NCBI GenBank assembly: GCA_002839435.1
Contig: PGYA01000009.1
Span: 120,357-184,356 of the forward strand
Source: Candidatus Riflebacteria bacterium HGW-Riflebacteria-2
GTDB lineage: Bacteria; Muiribacteriota; Ozemobacteria; Ozemobacterales; Ozemobacteraceae
DNA length: 64,000 nt
Direction: 5' to 3'
Part shown: piece by piece, positions 52,848 through 62,634 of the stretch
How positions within the stretch are numbered: position 1 is the first letter of the stretch
Layout: the number at the start of each line of letters is the position of its first letter
Notes under the pieces: model-generated
Told to the model about the DNA's origin: nothing
The model's database searches: none
The model's input: only the letters and a program-made list of their open reading frames with translations
Made by a program: the position numbers and the translations under genes

Positions 52848-54464
52848 GTGTCCGGTATAGCTTCTGACCTGATTTTGATCGTTCTTGGCGGGCTGTTTGG
52901 CGGCCTGCTGGCCCGCGCCGTCAAGCAGCCTCTGGTGATCGGCTATATTTTTGTTGGCATTCTTGCCAGCCCGCACACCGGTTTTATCACGGTTTCGCAG
53001 GTCTCAAACATCGAGCATCTGGCTGATATTGGCGCTTCACTGCTGCTTTTCTCGCTGGGCATGGAATTCTCATTGCGTGAATTGCGGCCAATCTGGCGAA
53101 TTGCGGTGATTGGCACGGCGATTCAGGTGGCGATTACTTTTGCATACGGCACAGCGACGGCATGGTATCTCAACTGGAACCTGCTCGCCGCTTTATGGTT
53201 CGGCGGTTCAGTCGTGTCATCGAGTTCGGCGCTGATACTGCGAACGCTTAAATCGCGCAATCTCAAGGGCACGCTTTCCGGCCGCGTCATGATGGGAGTT
53301 TCGATTGCCCAGGATCTTCTGCTGATCCCAATTCTCATACTGCTGGTAAGCCTCAGTCGTGGCAACCTCAGCATCTCAGCGATGCTGCTGCCCCTGGCCA
53401 GCTCAACCCTTTTTCTGGCTTTGATCTGGGTGTTCGCTGAGCGCCTGATTCCATGGCTGTTGCAGCTGATCGCATTATTGCGTTCACAGGAACTTTTCAT
53501 GCTCGCAACCATTTCTATCGGCCTCGGCGTTGGTTTTCTGTCTTCGCTTTTCGGCTTGCCGACAGCTTACGGCGCATTTCTTGCCGGTCTGGTGCTGAGT
53601 GAATCTGCCTTCGGAAAAAAGGCCATGTCAGAGATGGTGCCTTTGCGCGACCTGTTTGGGCTGCTGTTTTTCGCGTCAATCGGCATGCTTTGTTCACCCA
53701 CGTTTATAATAGAAAACCTCGCGATCACCATTTTGCTGGTTGCTTTGTTTGCCGGCGGCAAAGGGCTTATTCTGGCACTTGTCGCACATGGATTCGGTTA
53801 CCGCCGCATCGTGCCGCTGGCACTTATGCTTGGTATGGTCCCTATCTCGGAGATTGCCTTTGTTCTTGCCCGTAATGCGCTGGCGCTATCGGCTATAAGC
53901 GATTACGAATATCAGGTAATGCTGAATGTGGTTATTGTTTCGATGTTGATCGGGCCTCTGATAGCTGCTCTTGCCAGCCCGATTTACGGCTGGTTGCGGC
54001 GATTTTTTCCTGAAGCCGAAATAGAAACTTTCAATCTTACCGACACTGACCCCGACAACCACATTGTCATCAGCGGTGGCGGCAGCATTGGCGTTTATCT
54101 TGCGCAAGAACTCAAACAACAAAACATTGTCAGTGTTATTATCGAGCCGGTTTACAAAAACTTTTTGAGTCTGGCCGGGCAGGGAGTTTCAGTAATTTTC
54201 GGAGAACCTGAGAAAACCGAAATACTTGTTCTTGCTCGCATTGCAAACGCCAGACTTCTGATCATCGATGATTCAAATCAGGTGAATGCCGATCAGGTGA
54301 TTGCCGAGGTCAGAAATCAGCGCCCGGCGCTGAAAATAGTGCTGTTGGCTGCTTCTGGTCGGTCTGTTGTTCCTGAAGGCGTGCAGATCATAGAATATGA
54401 ACGCCAGATTGCCGTAGAAGTTGCAAAACGTGCGGTTGGTGAATGGGGTGTTCTGGCGCCTTGA
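52848..54464 (+). CDS. CPA2-type cation/proton antiporter with NAD-binding (RCK/TrkA-N) domain
   Basis: 538 residues from GTG 52848 with GAGG eight bases upstream. About twelve transmembrane segments (1-385) carry the CPA2 pattern (LLLFSLGMEFSLRELRPIW; ISIGLGVGFLSSLFGLPTAYGAFLAGLVLSES is interrupted normally). A soluble C-terminal Rossmann domain begins HIVISGGGSIGVYLAQEL near residue 405, as in KefB/KefC regulators of K+ efflux. It exchanges K+ or Na+ for protons at the inner membrane. There is no further C-terminal TrkA-C domain. Transcribed alone; its stop is 19 bases from the convergent gene. Confidence 0.9.
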   Translation: MSGIASDLILIVLGGLFGGLLARAVKQPLVIGYIFVGILASPHTGFITVSQVSNIEHLADIGASLLLFSLGMEFSLRELRPIWRIAVIGTAIQVAITFAYGTATAWYLNWNLLAALWFGGSVVSSSSALILRTLKSRNLKGTLSGRVMMGVSIAQDLLLIPILILLVSLSRGNLSISAMLLPLASSTLFLALIWVFAERLIPWLLQLIALLRSQELFMLATISIGLGVGFLSSLFGLPTAYGAFLAGLVLSESAFGKKAMSEMVPLRDLFGLLFFASIGMLCSPTFIIENLAITILLVALFAGGKGLILALVAHGFGYRRIVPLALMLGMVPISEIAFVLARNALALSAISDYEYQVMLNVVIVSMLIGPLIAALASPIYGWLRRFFPEAEIETFNLTDTDPDNHIVISGGGSIGVYLAQELKQQNIVSVIIEPVYKNFLSLAGQGVSVIFGEPEKTEILVLARIANARLLIIDDSNQVNADQVIAEVRNQRPALKIVLLAASGRSVVPEGVQIIEYERQIAVEVAKRAVGEWGVLAP

Positions 54465-54482
54465 ACGACTGATACCCTGCGT

Positions 54483-55799
54483 TCAGGCCGGAACCAGCCA
54501 AGCAAGCATCAGGCCGACGATTACCGCCAGACCGAGTGAAATCGCGACCAGTTTCCCGAAATCGCGGCTGCCTGTCATCATTGAGATGCCTGCTTTGACA
54601 ACCGCATTGGAAACAACGGCGATGGTTATTGCCAGTACGCCGGGGCTGCCAGCCAGACTGCCGGCCCTTGTCTGTTCGGCAACTGACATGGTTATGGCAT
54701 CGACATCGGCCAGACCAGACAGTGCGGCCGCCAGATACATGCCGGCGTTACCCAGCTGATCGCGGGCAATACGCGAAATCAGCAGAATGGCGACGAAGAA
54801 GGCGGCAAACTTGAGGGCAGGGCCGAGCGAAAAGGGGTTGCTCAGCTTGACCTGACCCTCGCGCTCGGTGACTTCGGTGACCTTGTCGCGCGATGCCAGT
54901 GTCCATAGCCATGCCGAAGCGATTATCGCCACCAGAGCCATGCCGCCGATCGACCAGGCAAGCTGGCGAGCCAGAGTCTGATCGAGGATCACCACCATTA
55001 CAAGCACGCGCAGAAATGAAGTGGCGTTGGCAACTACCGTGGAAAATGCACAGATGGCCTTGAGCCGCGGTGATTTTGCCGACTCTTCGGCCATGGCAGC
55101 GGTTACAGCGGTTGACGAGGTCAGGCCGCCCAGCAGTCCAGTAAGGCCTAGCCCTTTTTGCGCACCGAGAAATCTTGTGAGAAAATAGCCGACAAAGCTG
55201 ATGCCCGAGATCAATACGACAAGCAGTCCGACTTTGGCCGGATTCACCGCATTGTAGGGGTCGAGCGTTCTGTTCGGCATCAATGGCAGGACTATAAGGA
55301 TCAGCACGAGAAATTTGAGCGTATCGGTGACTTCGATACGTCGCATCTTTTTTGTCGTCTCGCGGGTTATGTGCTTTGAGCTGAGAATGCCGGTGAGAAT
55401 TACCGCCAGCATGGCAGCCGCTTCCGGGTGGGAACGGCAAAGTGTGCCGAGAATGGCGGTTCCTATGGCTGCGGCTTCGGTGGTCATGCCTGGATTGCGC
55501 ACCAGCGTGTGCCGGTACAACAGCAGAACCAGGCCGATGAGACCTGCCAGAATTACCGGGCCGGAAAAAGGCAGACTTTCGTTGGCCATCGCTGCTGTGA
55601 AGCCTACCAGAGAAAAAATCGCGTAGGTTCTGACTCCGCTGATTTCATTGGTGTTGCCATTGCTGGGATCGTCTTGAATTGCAGGCGTCGCAGTCGGTGG
55701 CGATTCCGGCTCGTTGAAAACGCTGCGTTCGAGTCCTACCAGAACGCCTATGCCAAGGGCGTAAGCGGCCTGTATCATAAGTTCGGTAGTCAGTGCCAA
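54483..55799 (-). CDS. MgtC/SapB-family membrane protein with DUF4010
   Basis: 438 residues with about twelve transmembrane segments. The N-terminal part is the MgtC/SapB domain (AYALGIGVLVGLERSVF near residue 12, GVRTYAIFSLVGF near 55, MTTEAAAIGTAILG near 105). The C-terminal part is the DUF4010 domain (GLLGGLTSSTAVTAAMAEES near 225; LSGLADVDAITMS near 360). Such fusions are widespread and thought to handle Mg2+ stress or other ions, but transport is not proven. An insert of 25 polar residues separates the first helices. Convergent with the antiporter gene. Confidence 0.9.
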   Translation of the reverse strand: MALTTELMIQAAYALGIGVLVGLERSVFNEPESPPTATPAIQDDPSNGNTNEISGVRTYAIFSLVGFTAAMANESLPFSGPVILAGLIGLVLLLYRHTLVRNPGMTTEAAAIGTAILGTLCRSHPEAAAMLAVILTGILSSKHITRETTKKMRRIEVTDTLKFLVLILIVLPLMPNRTLDPYNAVNPAKVGLLVVLISGISFVGYFLTRFLGAQKGLGLTGLLGGLTSSTAVTAAMAEESAKSPRLKAICAFSTVVANATSFLRVLVMVVILDQTLARQLAWSIGGMALVAIIASAWLWTLASRDKVTEVTEREGQVKLSNPFSLGPALKFAAFFVAILLISRIARDQLGNAGMYLAAALSGLADVDAITMSVAEQTRAGSLAGSPGVLAITIAVVSNAVVKAGISMMTGSRDFGKLVAISLGLAVIVGLMLAWLVPA

Positions 55800-55998
55800 G
55801 TCAACTATCCTTTCTGTCGCAGGTTCATCTGCTGTAACTCTTTATCTGCCTGCCAGACTATCAGAAGCCATCTGGCCTGTCAAACCGCTTCCTTCAGTCA
55901 GCAGCTCTCGGACAAAAAGATCGCATCCGCAGATTACCCAGATAACACAGATTTACGAATGCTTTTGCAGAGCGAGTTTTATGATTTGGCTCTTTGCA

Positions 55999-56034
55999 GG
56001 CTTGCCTTTATCTGGTTTTGTGCTTAATCTGTTA
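55999..56034 (+). repeat. 36-base element upstream of recQ, copy 2
   Basis: Matches 51610-51645: GGCTTGCC, nine variable bases, then TTTTGTGCTTAATCTGTTA. It lies in the 298-base gap between the divergent DUF4010 and recQ genes, which otherwise shows nothing recognisable. Confidence 0.5.
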
Positions 56035-56097
56035 ACGAGATGACAGGTTTGCGATGCGACCGAAACAAAAGCGCTGTCGCAAAGCATAAATGGGAAA

Positions 56098-57966
56098 ATG
56101 ATGAACAAACTGAGTCCACAGCAGGCGCTCGAAAAATACTGGGGTTACCGAAGCTTTCGACCTTTGCAGCAGCAGGCGGTCGAAGCTGTGCTTGCCGGGC
56201 ATGACGCTCTTGTCGTGATGCCGACCGGTGGTGGCAAGAGCCTTTGTTACCAGCTGCCGGCAGCCTGCGGGATTGGCCTGGTGCTGGTGGTTTCGCCTCT
56301 TATCGCGCTGATGGACGACCAGGTGGCGGCTGCCAATGAAATCGGCCTGAAAGCCGGTGCCTTGCATTCGCAGGCCGGCGAGGTCGAACGTCGCCGGGTT
56401 TTTGCCGAACTCAACCGCGGCGCTCTGCATTTGCTCTACGTCAGCCCGGAACGCCTGGTCGCCGGCGGCCTTCTCGATATCATCAGACCGCATCTTGGTC
56501 TGTTCGCCGTTGACGAAGCGCATTGTGTATCGCACTGGGGACATGAGTTCAGGCCTGAATATCGCCAGCTTGGTCCGCTTTTCGCCGGTTTCGACGGCGT
56601 GCCACGCGTCGCGCTCACGGCCACTGCAACCCCGCAGGTTCAAAAGGATATCATCGCGCAACTTGGCTTGCGCAAGCCGGTAGAGCTTATCGGGCACCCT
56701 GACCGGCCGAATCTTATTTATCGGTCGTTTCCGAGGTATGACCAGGGCCATCAGGTTCTCGAAGCTATCAGACAGCATCGTGGTGAGGGCGGCATCGTCT
56801 ACGCTCAGACGCGTAAAGAAGTTGATCGCCTCGTTAAGACACTGGCGCGCGCCGGCGTTTCCTGCGCGCCTTATCATGCCGGCCTCAGCGCTCTGCAGCG
56901 AGCAAAGGCACAGGACGATTTCGTTCACGAGCGCCTCGACGTAATAGTTGCGACAATCGCCTTCGGCATGGGCATTGACCGCTCGAACGTGCGCTATGTA
57001 ATTCATGCTAACACGCCGCGTTCGATCGAACATTATCAGCAGGAATCGGGCCGCGCCGGCCGCGACGGCGAACCGGCCGACTGTATACTGTTCTTTTCGG
57101 TCGGCGATCTGGTTACCCATAAGATGCTGTCTTTTCGCGAAGAAGGTATTTCGCCACAAAGGCGGCGCGTTATCGAGCGTCAGCTCAGCGAAATAGGGCG
57201 TTACGCCATATCACCGGTCTGCCGGCATAGATTGCTTTCAGAGCATTTCGGCAAGCCTTACCCGGTCGAAACACAACCCGGCGCGCGCGCTATCGACTGT
57301 GGCGCCTGTGACGTCTGCCTCGGCGAAACCGAAGCATTGCCAACAGAAGAGGCCAGATTGACCGCACAAAAGATTATCAGCGCGGTATATCGCACTGAAG
57401 GACGATTCGGCGCAGTCTATGTTACAAAACTTCTTCTTGGCAGCAGTGATGAACGCATAATGGCCAACAGCCACGACAGCCTTAAGGTTTTCGGTCTGCT
57501 GAAGGGTACGCCTGAAAAAGCCGTTCGCGCCTGGATCGACCAACTTATTGTGCAGGGCCATCTTGCGGTAACCGATGGTGAATACCCTTTGTTGCGAGTA
57601 ACACAGTCTGGTCTTGATGTCTGCAAAGGCACCGAAACCGTGCGTCTCGGCCACCCGGTCATCAGATCGGCGAAGAAGAAAAGTCGCAAAGCCGCTGCAG
57701 AACTGCCGACCGGGCCAGAAGAAACCCTTTTCGCCAACCTGCGTCGCTTGCGTCTGTTGCTGGCCCGCAAACTTTCATTGCCGCCATATATGATTTTTGC
57801 CGATTCTGTTCTGGTATCGATGTCTGTTCTAAAACCGGCCGATGCCGCGGCATTACGCGAGATAAAGGGTGTTGGCGACAATAAGCGCGACCGCTACGGT
57901 AAAGCTTTTCTTGCTGTGATCGCTGGAGCCGACCCCGAAAGCATCGCCGACGAATTTCCATCATAA
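56098..57966 (+). CDS. recQ: ATP-dependent DNA helicase RecQ
   Basis: 622 residues, normal for RecQ (about 610). Helicase motifs are intact: MPTGGGKSLCYQLPA (I), VDEAHCVSHWGHEFRPEY (II and the aromatic-rich loop), LTATATPQV (III), IVYAQTRKEVD (IV), VATIAFGMGID (V) and QQESGRAGRDG (VI). The RecQ-C zinc site uses Cys residues CRHRLL, CGACDVC near residues 378-410, the winged helix follows, and an HRDC domain closes the protein (from about 540; LKPADAAALREIKGVGD). It unwinds DNA 3' to 5' in repair of gaps and stalled forks. Transcribed alone in this orientation. The start may be the first or second Met. Confidence 0.95.
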   Translation: MMNKLSPQQALEKYWGYRSFRPLQQQAVEAVLAGHDALVVMPTGGGKSLCYQLPAACGIGLVLVVSPLIALMDDQVAAANEIGLKAGALHSQAGEVERRRVFAELNRGALHLLYVSPERLVAGGLLDIIRPHLGLFAVDEAHCVSHWGHEFRPEYRQLGPLFAGFDGVPRVALTATATPQVQKDIIAQLGLRKPVELIGHPDRPNLIYRSFPRYDQGHQVLEAIRQHRGEGGIVYAQTRKEVDRLVKTLARAGVSCAPYHAGLSALQRAKAQDDFVHERLDVIVATIAFGMGIDRSNVRYVIHANTPRSIEHYQQESGRAGRDGEPADCILFFSVGDLVTHKMLSFREEGISPQRRRVIERQLSEIGRYAISPVCRHRLLSEHFGKPYPVETQPGARAIDCGACDVCLGETEALPTEEARLTAQKIISAVYRTEGRFGAVYVTKLLLGSSDERIMANSHDSLKVFGLLKGTPEKAVRAWIDQLIVQGHLAVTDGEYPLLRVTQSGLDVCKGTETVRLGHPVIRSAKKKSRKAAAELPTGPEETLFANLRRLRLLLARKLSLPPYMIFADSVLVSMSVLKPADAAALREIKGVGDNKRDRYGKAFLAVIAGADPESIADEFPS

Positions 57967-57993
57967 GCGCCTGCAACAGGTCGATTGCATTAA

Positions 57994-58067
57994 ATTATGG
58001 TTCCCGACCAAAGCAAGGCATACTTTGCCGATAAATACATGCGCATAGGGTTACAATAGAGCAAGGT
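57994..58067 (+). repeat. Intergenic repeat module A, copy 2
   Basis: Counterpart of 21672-21741: ATTATGGTTC, TTTGCCGATAAATACATGCG, CATAGGG and AATAGAGCAAGG in the same order. It starts 27 bases after the recQ stop. The rest of the 283-base gap before 58250 shows no gene; AAGGCAATTTCTCACTGCAT at about 58120 is a weak match to module B. Confidence 0.7.
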
Positions 58068-58249
58068 AAAACATTATTCACCAAAAAGTATGTACTAACC
58101 GGATAGCTCATGATGTCTTAAGGCAATTTCTCACTGCATGCAAGAATCAGGTAAACTTTTGTCTGAGTTTACAGTAATGTTGGTATGTCATTTAAGATTA
58201 TCTGCTGCACATGCGCGGGCTTTAGTGGCCGCAAAGAAGGAGAGAGTCG

Positions 58250-59563
58250 ATGAAACCGCTCAGAGTCATTTTATGTGTTTTGTTGCTGCTTGTCTGCTCG
58301 TTGCCCTATGGCAACAGCCTTCTGGCACAGTCTGCCGATGACGTGTTCGGCGGTCAGCCGGTAAATATTAAAGATGAGGGCGATACCTCTGCAGCGCAGA
58401 GCGCGGCCGTTTCTGAATCTGGTTCAGGCAAGGGTGGTCGCACCGGCACCGTCGTCGTCTCGCCATCGCTCAATGTGCGCACTGGCCCCTGGGGCGAAAT
58501 CATCGGCTCGCTTTATAATGGCAACAAGGTCGAAATTCTTGGCTCAAGCGGTGACTGGTATCAGATAAGCTTTGGCGGCAAAACTGCTTACGTTCACTCT
58601 GATTATGTCGTAGATGGTGGTTCTGTAAGCTCTTCGCAGACTACCTCAGGCACGGTAAACGCATATCCCGGCCTCAACATCAGAACCGCGCCATGGGGCG
58701 CCATTATCGGCAGCTTCAACAACGGCGCAAAAATCAGCATCATCGGGCGCGAAGGCGATTGGTACAAGGTCAGCTATGGCGGCAGCTCCGCCTACGTTCA
58801 TTCAGACTATGTTGTAACCGGATCCAGCAGCTCGACGCCGGCTCCGTCAACTCCCTCGACTTCTACCGGAGTTGTAAACGCTGACCCTGCTCTCAACGTC
58901 CGCACCGGCCCATGGGGCACCATCATTGGCAGTCTCGGCAACGGCAGCCGCGTTACCATACTTGGGCGCGAAGGCGACTGGTATCGGGTCAGCTACAATG
59001 GTCAGACGGCCTATTGCCATGCCAGCTACATAAGCACCGGCTCTTCGAGCACTCCGGCACCGACCACGCCAACTGCGCCGCCGACAACCGGCGCTGGCGG
59101 CAAGACTGTTCTCAACGTGCCGCAGCAGTGCCAGGGCGCCGTCAACTGCCCGGTTCCATGGTCAGCCTGCGGTCCTACTTCGCTGGGTATGGCACTGGCC
59201 TACCATGGCAAAGGCAACGCCGGAGCACTGGCCGCAGATCTTTGGTATAAATGCAGCACCACCGGCTCAGCCGGAACCTCGCACGCCGGTATGCTGGCCG
59301 GAGCACGCGCCTACGGGTTCCCGAATGCAAAATGGAGCTACAGCGTAGGTTTGTCATGGGTGAAAGAACAGATCCGTGCCGGTAAGCCGGTCATAGCCAA
59401 TGTCTACAACCATTACGTCGTCATCACCGGAATCGACGACAACGGCAACATCTACTACAACGACCCGGCCAAATGGTCGGTGCCGCAGGTTAAATCATAC
59501 GACGCCTTCTCAGCCTGGTGGAACGGCGGCGGCTGCTACCACGCGGCCATGACACTGCAATAA
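58250..59563 (+). CDS. Secreted protein with three bacterial SH3 domains and a C39-like peptidase domain
   Basis: 437 residues. A signal peptide (about 1-26) leads to three SH3b repeats at about 65-122, 132-188 and 205-262, each with LNVRTGPWG or LNIRTAPWG, then DWY and TAYVHSDYV-type ends, joined by Ser/Pro/Thr linkers. The C-terminal domain (about 285-437) is a papain-like C39 peptidase fold: Cys in WSACGPTSLGMALAYHG, His in YNHYVVITGIDDNG and Asp in YYNDPAKW. It should cleave cell-wall peptides or proteins outside the cell, with the SH3b repeats binding the wall. GGAGAG precedes the start. The next gene begins 19 bases later. Confidence 0.88.
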   Translation: MKPLRVILCVLLLLVCSLPYGNSLLAQSADDVFGGQPVNIKDEGDTSAAQSAAVSESGSGKGGRTGTVVVSPSLNVRTGPWGEIIGSLYNGNKVEILGSSGDWYQISFGGKTAYVHSDYVVDGGSVSSSQTTSGTVNAYPGLNIRTAPWGAIIGSFNNGAKISIIGREGDWYKVSYGGSSAYVHSDYVVTGSSSSTPAPSTPSTSTGVVNADPALNVRTGPWGTIIGSLGNGSRVTILGREGDWYRVSYNGQTAYCHASYISTGSSSTPAPTTPTAPPTTGAGGKTVLNVPQQCQGAVNCPVPWSACGPTSLGMALAYHGKGNAGALAADLWYKCSTTGSAGTSHAGMLAGARAYGFPNAKWSYSVGLSWVKEQIRAGKPVIANVYNHYVVITGIDDNGNIYYNDPAKWSVPQVKSYDAFSAWWNGGGCYHAAMTLQ

Positions 59564-59582
59564 GTTCGGAGATAATCAAAAA

Positions 59583-60465
59583 ATGAAGAGTATATTTATA
59601 CTTCTGGCAATACTGCTTGTTGTTCCGCTTTGCGCTGCCAGCCTGTCTGCAGCTCCTGTCGCAGGGAAGGATGCCGGCGTGTTCGTTCCGGGCCGGTTCA
59701 TGTCTTTGGCGGGCGCGCCAGACGGGTCGGTTTATCTGCTTACAGACAAGCACCAGCTTGTCTGCGTAAAGGCTGATGGCAGCCAGAATACCATTGAGCT
59801 GCCGCGTATCATTGAATCTAAGCCGACCGACCGCCTCTGTGATCTTTCGGTAAATGGTAATTCGGTTGCGTTGTGCGGCTTTGCTTTTCCAGTGCTGTTT
59901 GTGCTCGATCTGCATAAGCCGACCGAATTCAGTATCGTTCGCGCTTCTGACCAGGAAGCGGCTTCGCTGCGCCTGCTCAACGTCAGCCGCGACAATGAAG
60001 GATGGCGGGTTCGCGATGCCGAAGGATATGTTTTCAAGCTCAAACATGAACAGCCGCTGAGCCGCTTGCCTGATTATTCGGTTCTCGAGGCCGATGAAAA
60101 GGGTAAGGCCATCGTCATGCCGGCACCTCGCAGCGAGCACGATCCGCTGCTGACGGGCCGTGTGCACAAAGAAGACGGCCGACTGCTCTGGGTTGCTCCA
60201 TCGCCGTCCGCACCGCGTCGCGTTATGTCAGTAGATTTTCTCGGTGTCGATAACCTTGGCCGCTACAACTTCGTGGTCATCACCAGCAGCGGCGAACTTG
60301 ATTCTGAATTAAGTGGTCGCATCGACTCTTCTGACTGGCCCGGCAGGACTCGAAATGCAGCGTTTCTGCCGTCTTTCACCCGATGGCTCGATCATCTACG
60401 CCGAAGCCGCACCAGATAACAAAGAAGGCATAATACTCAAACGTCTCAGACTGGCAGAAAATTGA
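59583..60465 (+). pseudogene. Exported beta-propeller-like protein interrupted by a frameshift
   Basis: The open frame ends at 60419 (278 residues), but its last 23 residues look unlike the rest. A second frame, open from 60313, reads GLEMQRFCRLSPDGS then IIYAEAAPDNKEGI and stops at 60463-60465, exactly abutting the convergent gene at 60466. A one-base change between about 60313 and 60360, perhaps in GGCAGGAC near 60345, would join them into one product of about 293 residues. The N-terminus is a signal peptide (MKSIFILLAILLVVPLCAAS) and the body is beta-rich with propeller-like blades (APDGSVYLLTDK, LSPDGS). It follows the SH3/C39 gene. It may be a broken gene or a sequencing error. Confidence 0.65.
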
Positions 60466-61743
60466 TCAGCTGGTGATAATCGGCTTGCTGACGGCAACCT
60501 GCAACCGCTTTTTCAGCTTCTCCCATGGATGGAAAAAGTGATAATAAAGTGCCGCCGAAACAAAATAGCAGGCAAAGGCTATATATAATGAAGTATCGTA
60601 GCCGTAATCTCTGATTATACCGCCCGAAAAGAACATGGCCGTAGCCCAGGCCAGATTCCAGGACATGCTCTCTGCTGCTGAAGCTCGGGCGCGATGGCGC
60701 TGTGGAACTATTTCCATGGTTGTTTCCTGGCGCATCGGCGTACACATGTTCATGAAGGCGCCTCTGAAAATGAAACAAAGCGAACAGAGCCAGAGCTCGT
60801 GTTGCCATGCCATCAGCAGCATGAACGGCAGCGAGCACAGTTGCGATACCGCGACACCTTTGATCAGGCCAATACGTTTGGCCAGAAAGGGCGAACTTAT
60901 CGAGCCAAGTGCCGTGCCAAACTGCCCCATCGCGAAAACCATACCGATCTGCGGTATTGAAGCGCCTACCCAGTCGCGAAAATATAGATTGAAATAGGGA
61001 ACGATCATACCGGCACCAAAGCCGATCAGCGCATTGCACAGACTGAAGCGGGCGATCAGCTTCCACGGATTGCTGGCGCAGGCCTTTTCGGAGTTTTCGA
61101 GCGATTCAGCTGTTAAAGGCTTTTCGCTCTTTGCTCTGCCAGACATCCCCTGGGCCGGGATCAGCGCGATAAATGTAAAGAAAACTCCTATCCAAAGAGA
61201 GTATTGCAGCCGGTCAGCTTCGACATCAGCCAAGGCAGGGTTGATCCAGGCAAACAGTCTGGGCAGCCAGCCGGCGATGAAGCCCGCCAGAATACTGGTG
61301 ACCCACATCAGAGTGAAGCTGACGCTGAAAATATAGGGGCGTTGTCGGCGCCGGCTGTTTTCCTGAAGATATGGCTGCACCGAAACCATCATGGCGCCAT
61401 TGCCGGTTCCCGCCAGCAGAACTGCCGCAATCAGATAGTTGAGCTCGCGCGAGCTGGCAAGCGTAGAAAGACCTGAGCCGAGCAGAACCAGCCCCAGCAG
61501 ATAGGTCGTGCGCCGTGTCGTTCGGTCAGCCAGCATTCCCATCGGTATTGACGCAATAGCTGCGCACAGTGACTGAAACGCGAGCAGGCGCCCGATCATT
61601 TCTTCTGAAAAGCCGATAGAGCGCAGATAGAGATTGAGCAGAACCGAAAAAACGCCCATCCCGATACCAAACATAGCCTGCGCGGCAAACAGTCTTCGCA
61701 CCGAAGCGGGGAAGGTTCGCATCATCAGCAGCATCTGTTTCAT
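60466..61743 (-). CDS. MFS transporter
   Basis: 425 residues from the ATG at 61743, with CGGAG upstream; an earlier in-frame ATG at 61779 would add 12 residues without a ribosome site. Twelve transmembrane helices in two halves, with the MFS loop motif between helices 2 and 3 (PMGMLADRTTRRTTYLLG) and its echo in the second half (ISSPFLAKRIGLIKGVA). The central loop is short and charged. The substrate cannot be told. Ends exactly at the stop of the frameshifted convergent gene; the Crp/Fnr-type gene lies upstream on the same strand. Confidence 0.9.
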   Translation of the reverse strand: MKQMLLMMRTFPASVRRLFAAQAMFGIGMGVFSVLLNLYLRSIGFSEEMIGRLLAFQSLCAAIASIPMGMLADRTTRRTTYLLGLVLLGSGLSTLASSRELNYLIAAVLLAGTGNGAMMVSVQPYLQENSRRRQRPYIFSVSFTLMWVTSILAGFIAGWLPRLFAWINPALADVEADRLQYSLWIGVFFTFIALIPAQGMSGRAKSEKPLTAESLENSEKACASNPWKLIARFSLCNALIGFGAGMIVPYFNLYFRDWVGASIPQIGMVFAMGQFGTALGSISSPFLAKRIGLIKGVAVSQLCSLPFMLLMAWQHELWLCSLCFIFRGAFMNMCTPMRQETTMEIVPQRHRARASAAESMSWNLAWATAMFFSGGIIRDYGYDTSLYIAFACYFVSAALYYHFFHPWEKLKKRLQVAVSKPIITS

Positions 61744-61819
61744 AATCGGCTCCGGCTCAGATAAACAACAAAAACCCAACCCGATTTTGCTCTACCGCCG
61801 CTTTAAAGTCAAGCCTGCC

Positions 61820-62512
61820 TCAGATTTCCTGCAATTTTTCGCCGCTGGCGATGCCGGCCAGCATTCCGCAGTCGAGAATCTCGATGCGATTGGCGCTAAC
61901 CCTTATGGCGCCGCTATCCTGTAGCTTTTTGAAAGTGCGGCTGAGCGTCGCCGGAATAGTGCCGATGCGTGATGCCAGTGCGCTTTTGCTCAAGTCGAGT
62001 TCGACCACGCAGCTGCTGGCTGCATCGCAGTTTCTGACCAGATATTTGGCGAGTCGGGCGGTGACATCTTTGAGTGAGAGGTCGTCGATAAGCTCGACAA
62101 ACTGGCGTAGCCGGCGCGAGAGTATTGCGAGCATGTTCAAAAAGACTTCAGGCTGCCGGCGGCCAAGCTCGACGAAGCGGTCACGGGCAAAATAGATGAG
62201 TCGCGCCTTCTTTACCGCAGAGGCACAGGCTGGATAGGCGGTTCCCTGAAAGACTGGAACTTCGCCGACAATTTCGCCTGGCCCGAACTGGTGAATGACC
62301 TGTTCGCGGCCATCGCTGCCAATACGGTAAACCTTTACTGCGCCGCTACAGATCAGATAGAAGCCAGTGGCTTCCTGATGCTGCATGAACAGGGTCTCGT
62401 CGCCGGTCAGGGTGCGTTCGACCGCTATTTCCGCAAGTGCCTCCAGAAAAGCTGGTTTCATTTCGCGCAGAAGCTCGCTTTTACCAATGCTTTCAAGAAT
62501 ATGTCGATTCAT
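61820..62512 (-). CDS. Crp/Fnr-family transcription regulator
   Basis: 230 residues: a cNMP-type sensor domain (about 1-120; FYLICSGAVKVYRIG, GEIVGEVPVFQGT), a dimer helix and a C-terminal helix-turn-helix (SKSALASRIGTIPATLSRTFKKL near 175-198). It lacks the N-terminal Cys set of FNR, so it does not bind an oxygen-sensing [4Fe-4S] cluster that way. The divergent gene at 62635 encodes a ferredoxin, and a palindrome of the Crp/Fnr type lies between them, which suggests control of that gene and perhaps of itself. HcpR-like nitrosative or redox control is possible. Confidence 0.9.
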   Translation of the reverse strand: MNRHILESIGKSELLREMKPAFLEALAEIAVERTLTGDETLFMQHQEATGFYLICSGAVKVYRIGSDGREQVIHQFGPGEIVGEVPVFQGTAYPACASAVKKARLIYFARDRFVELGRRQPEVFLNMLAILSRRLRQFVELIDDLSLKDVTARLAKYLVRNCDAASSCVVELDLSKSALASRIGTIPATLSRTFKKLQDSGAIRVSANRIEILDCGMLAGIASGEKLQEI

Positions 62513-62552
62513 CCGGGCCTCGAAAAAAAATATTTTAAAAAGAATCGCTTAA

Positions 62553-62566
62553 TTGACTTAAGTCAA
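62553..62566. promoter_or_regulatory. Crp/Fnr-type operator palindrome
   Basis: TTGACTTAAGTCAA is a perfect 14-bp palindrome in the 122-base gap between the divergent regulator (start 62512) and the ferredoxin gene (start 62635). The half-site TTGAC with 4-base spacing to GTCAA resembles FNR/HcpR-class sites (TTGAT-N4-ATCAA for FNR). Confidence 0.7.
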
Positions 62567-62634
62567 AGCTTAAAGGTCGCGTTTCGACCATAATAATAAT
62601 GTAAGAAACGAAAAAAACAAAGGAGCAAAATCCT

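Noticed and set aside
56032..57159. Minus-strand frame of 375 codons inside recQ
   Set aside because: RecQ motifs are complete on the plus strand over the same bases; this is a shadow frame.
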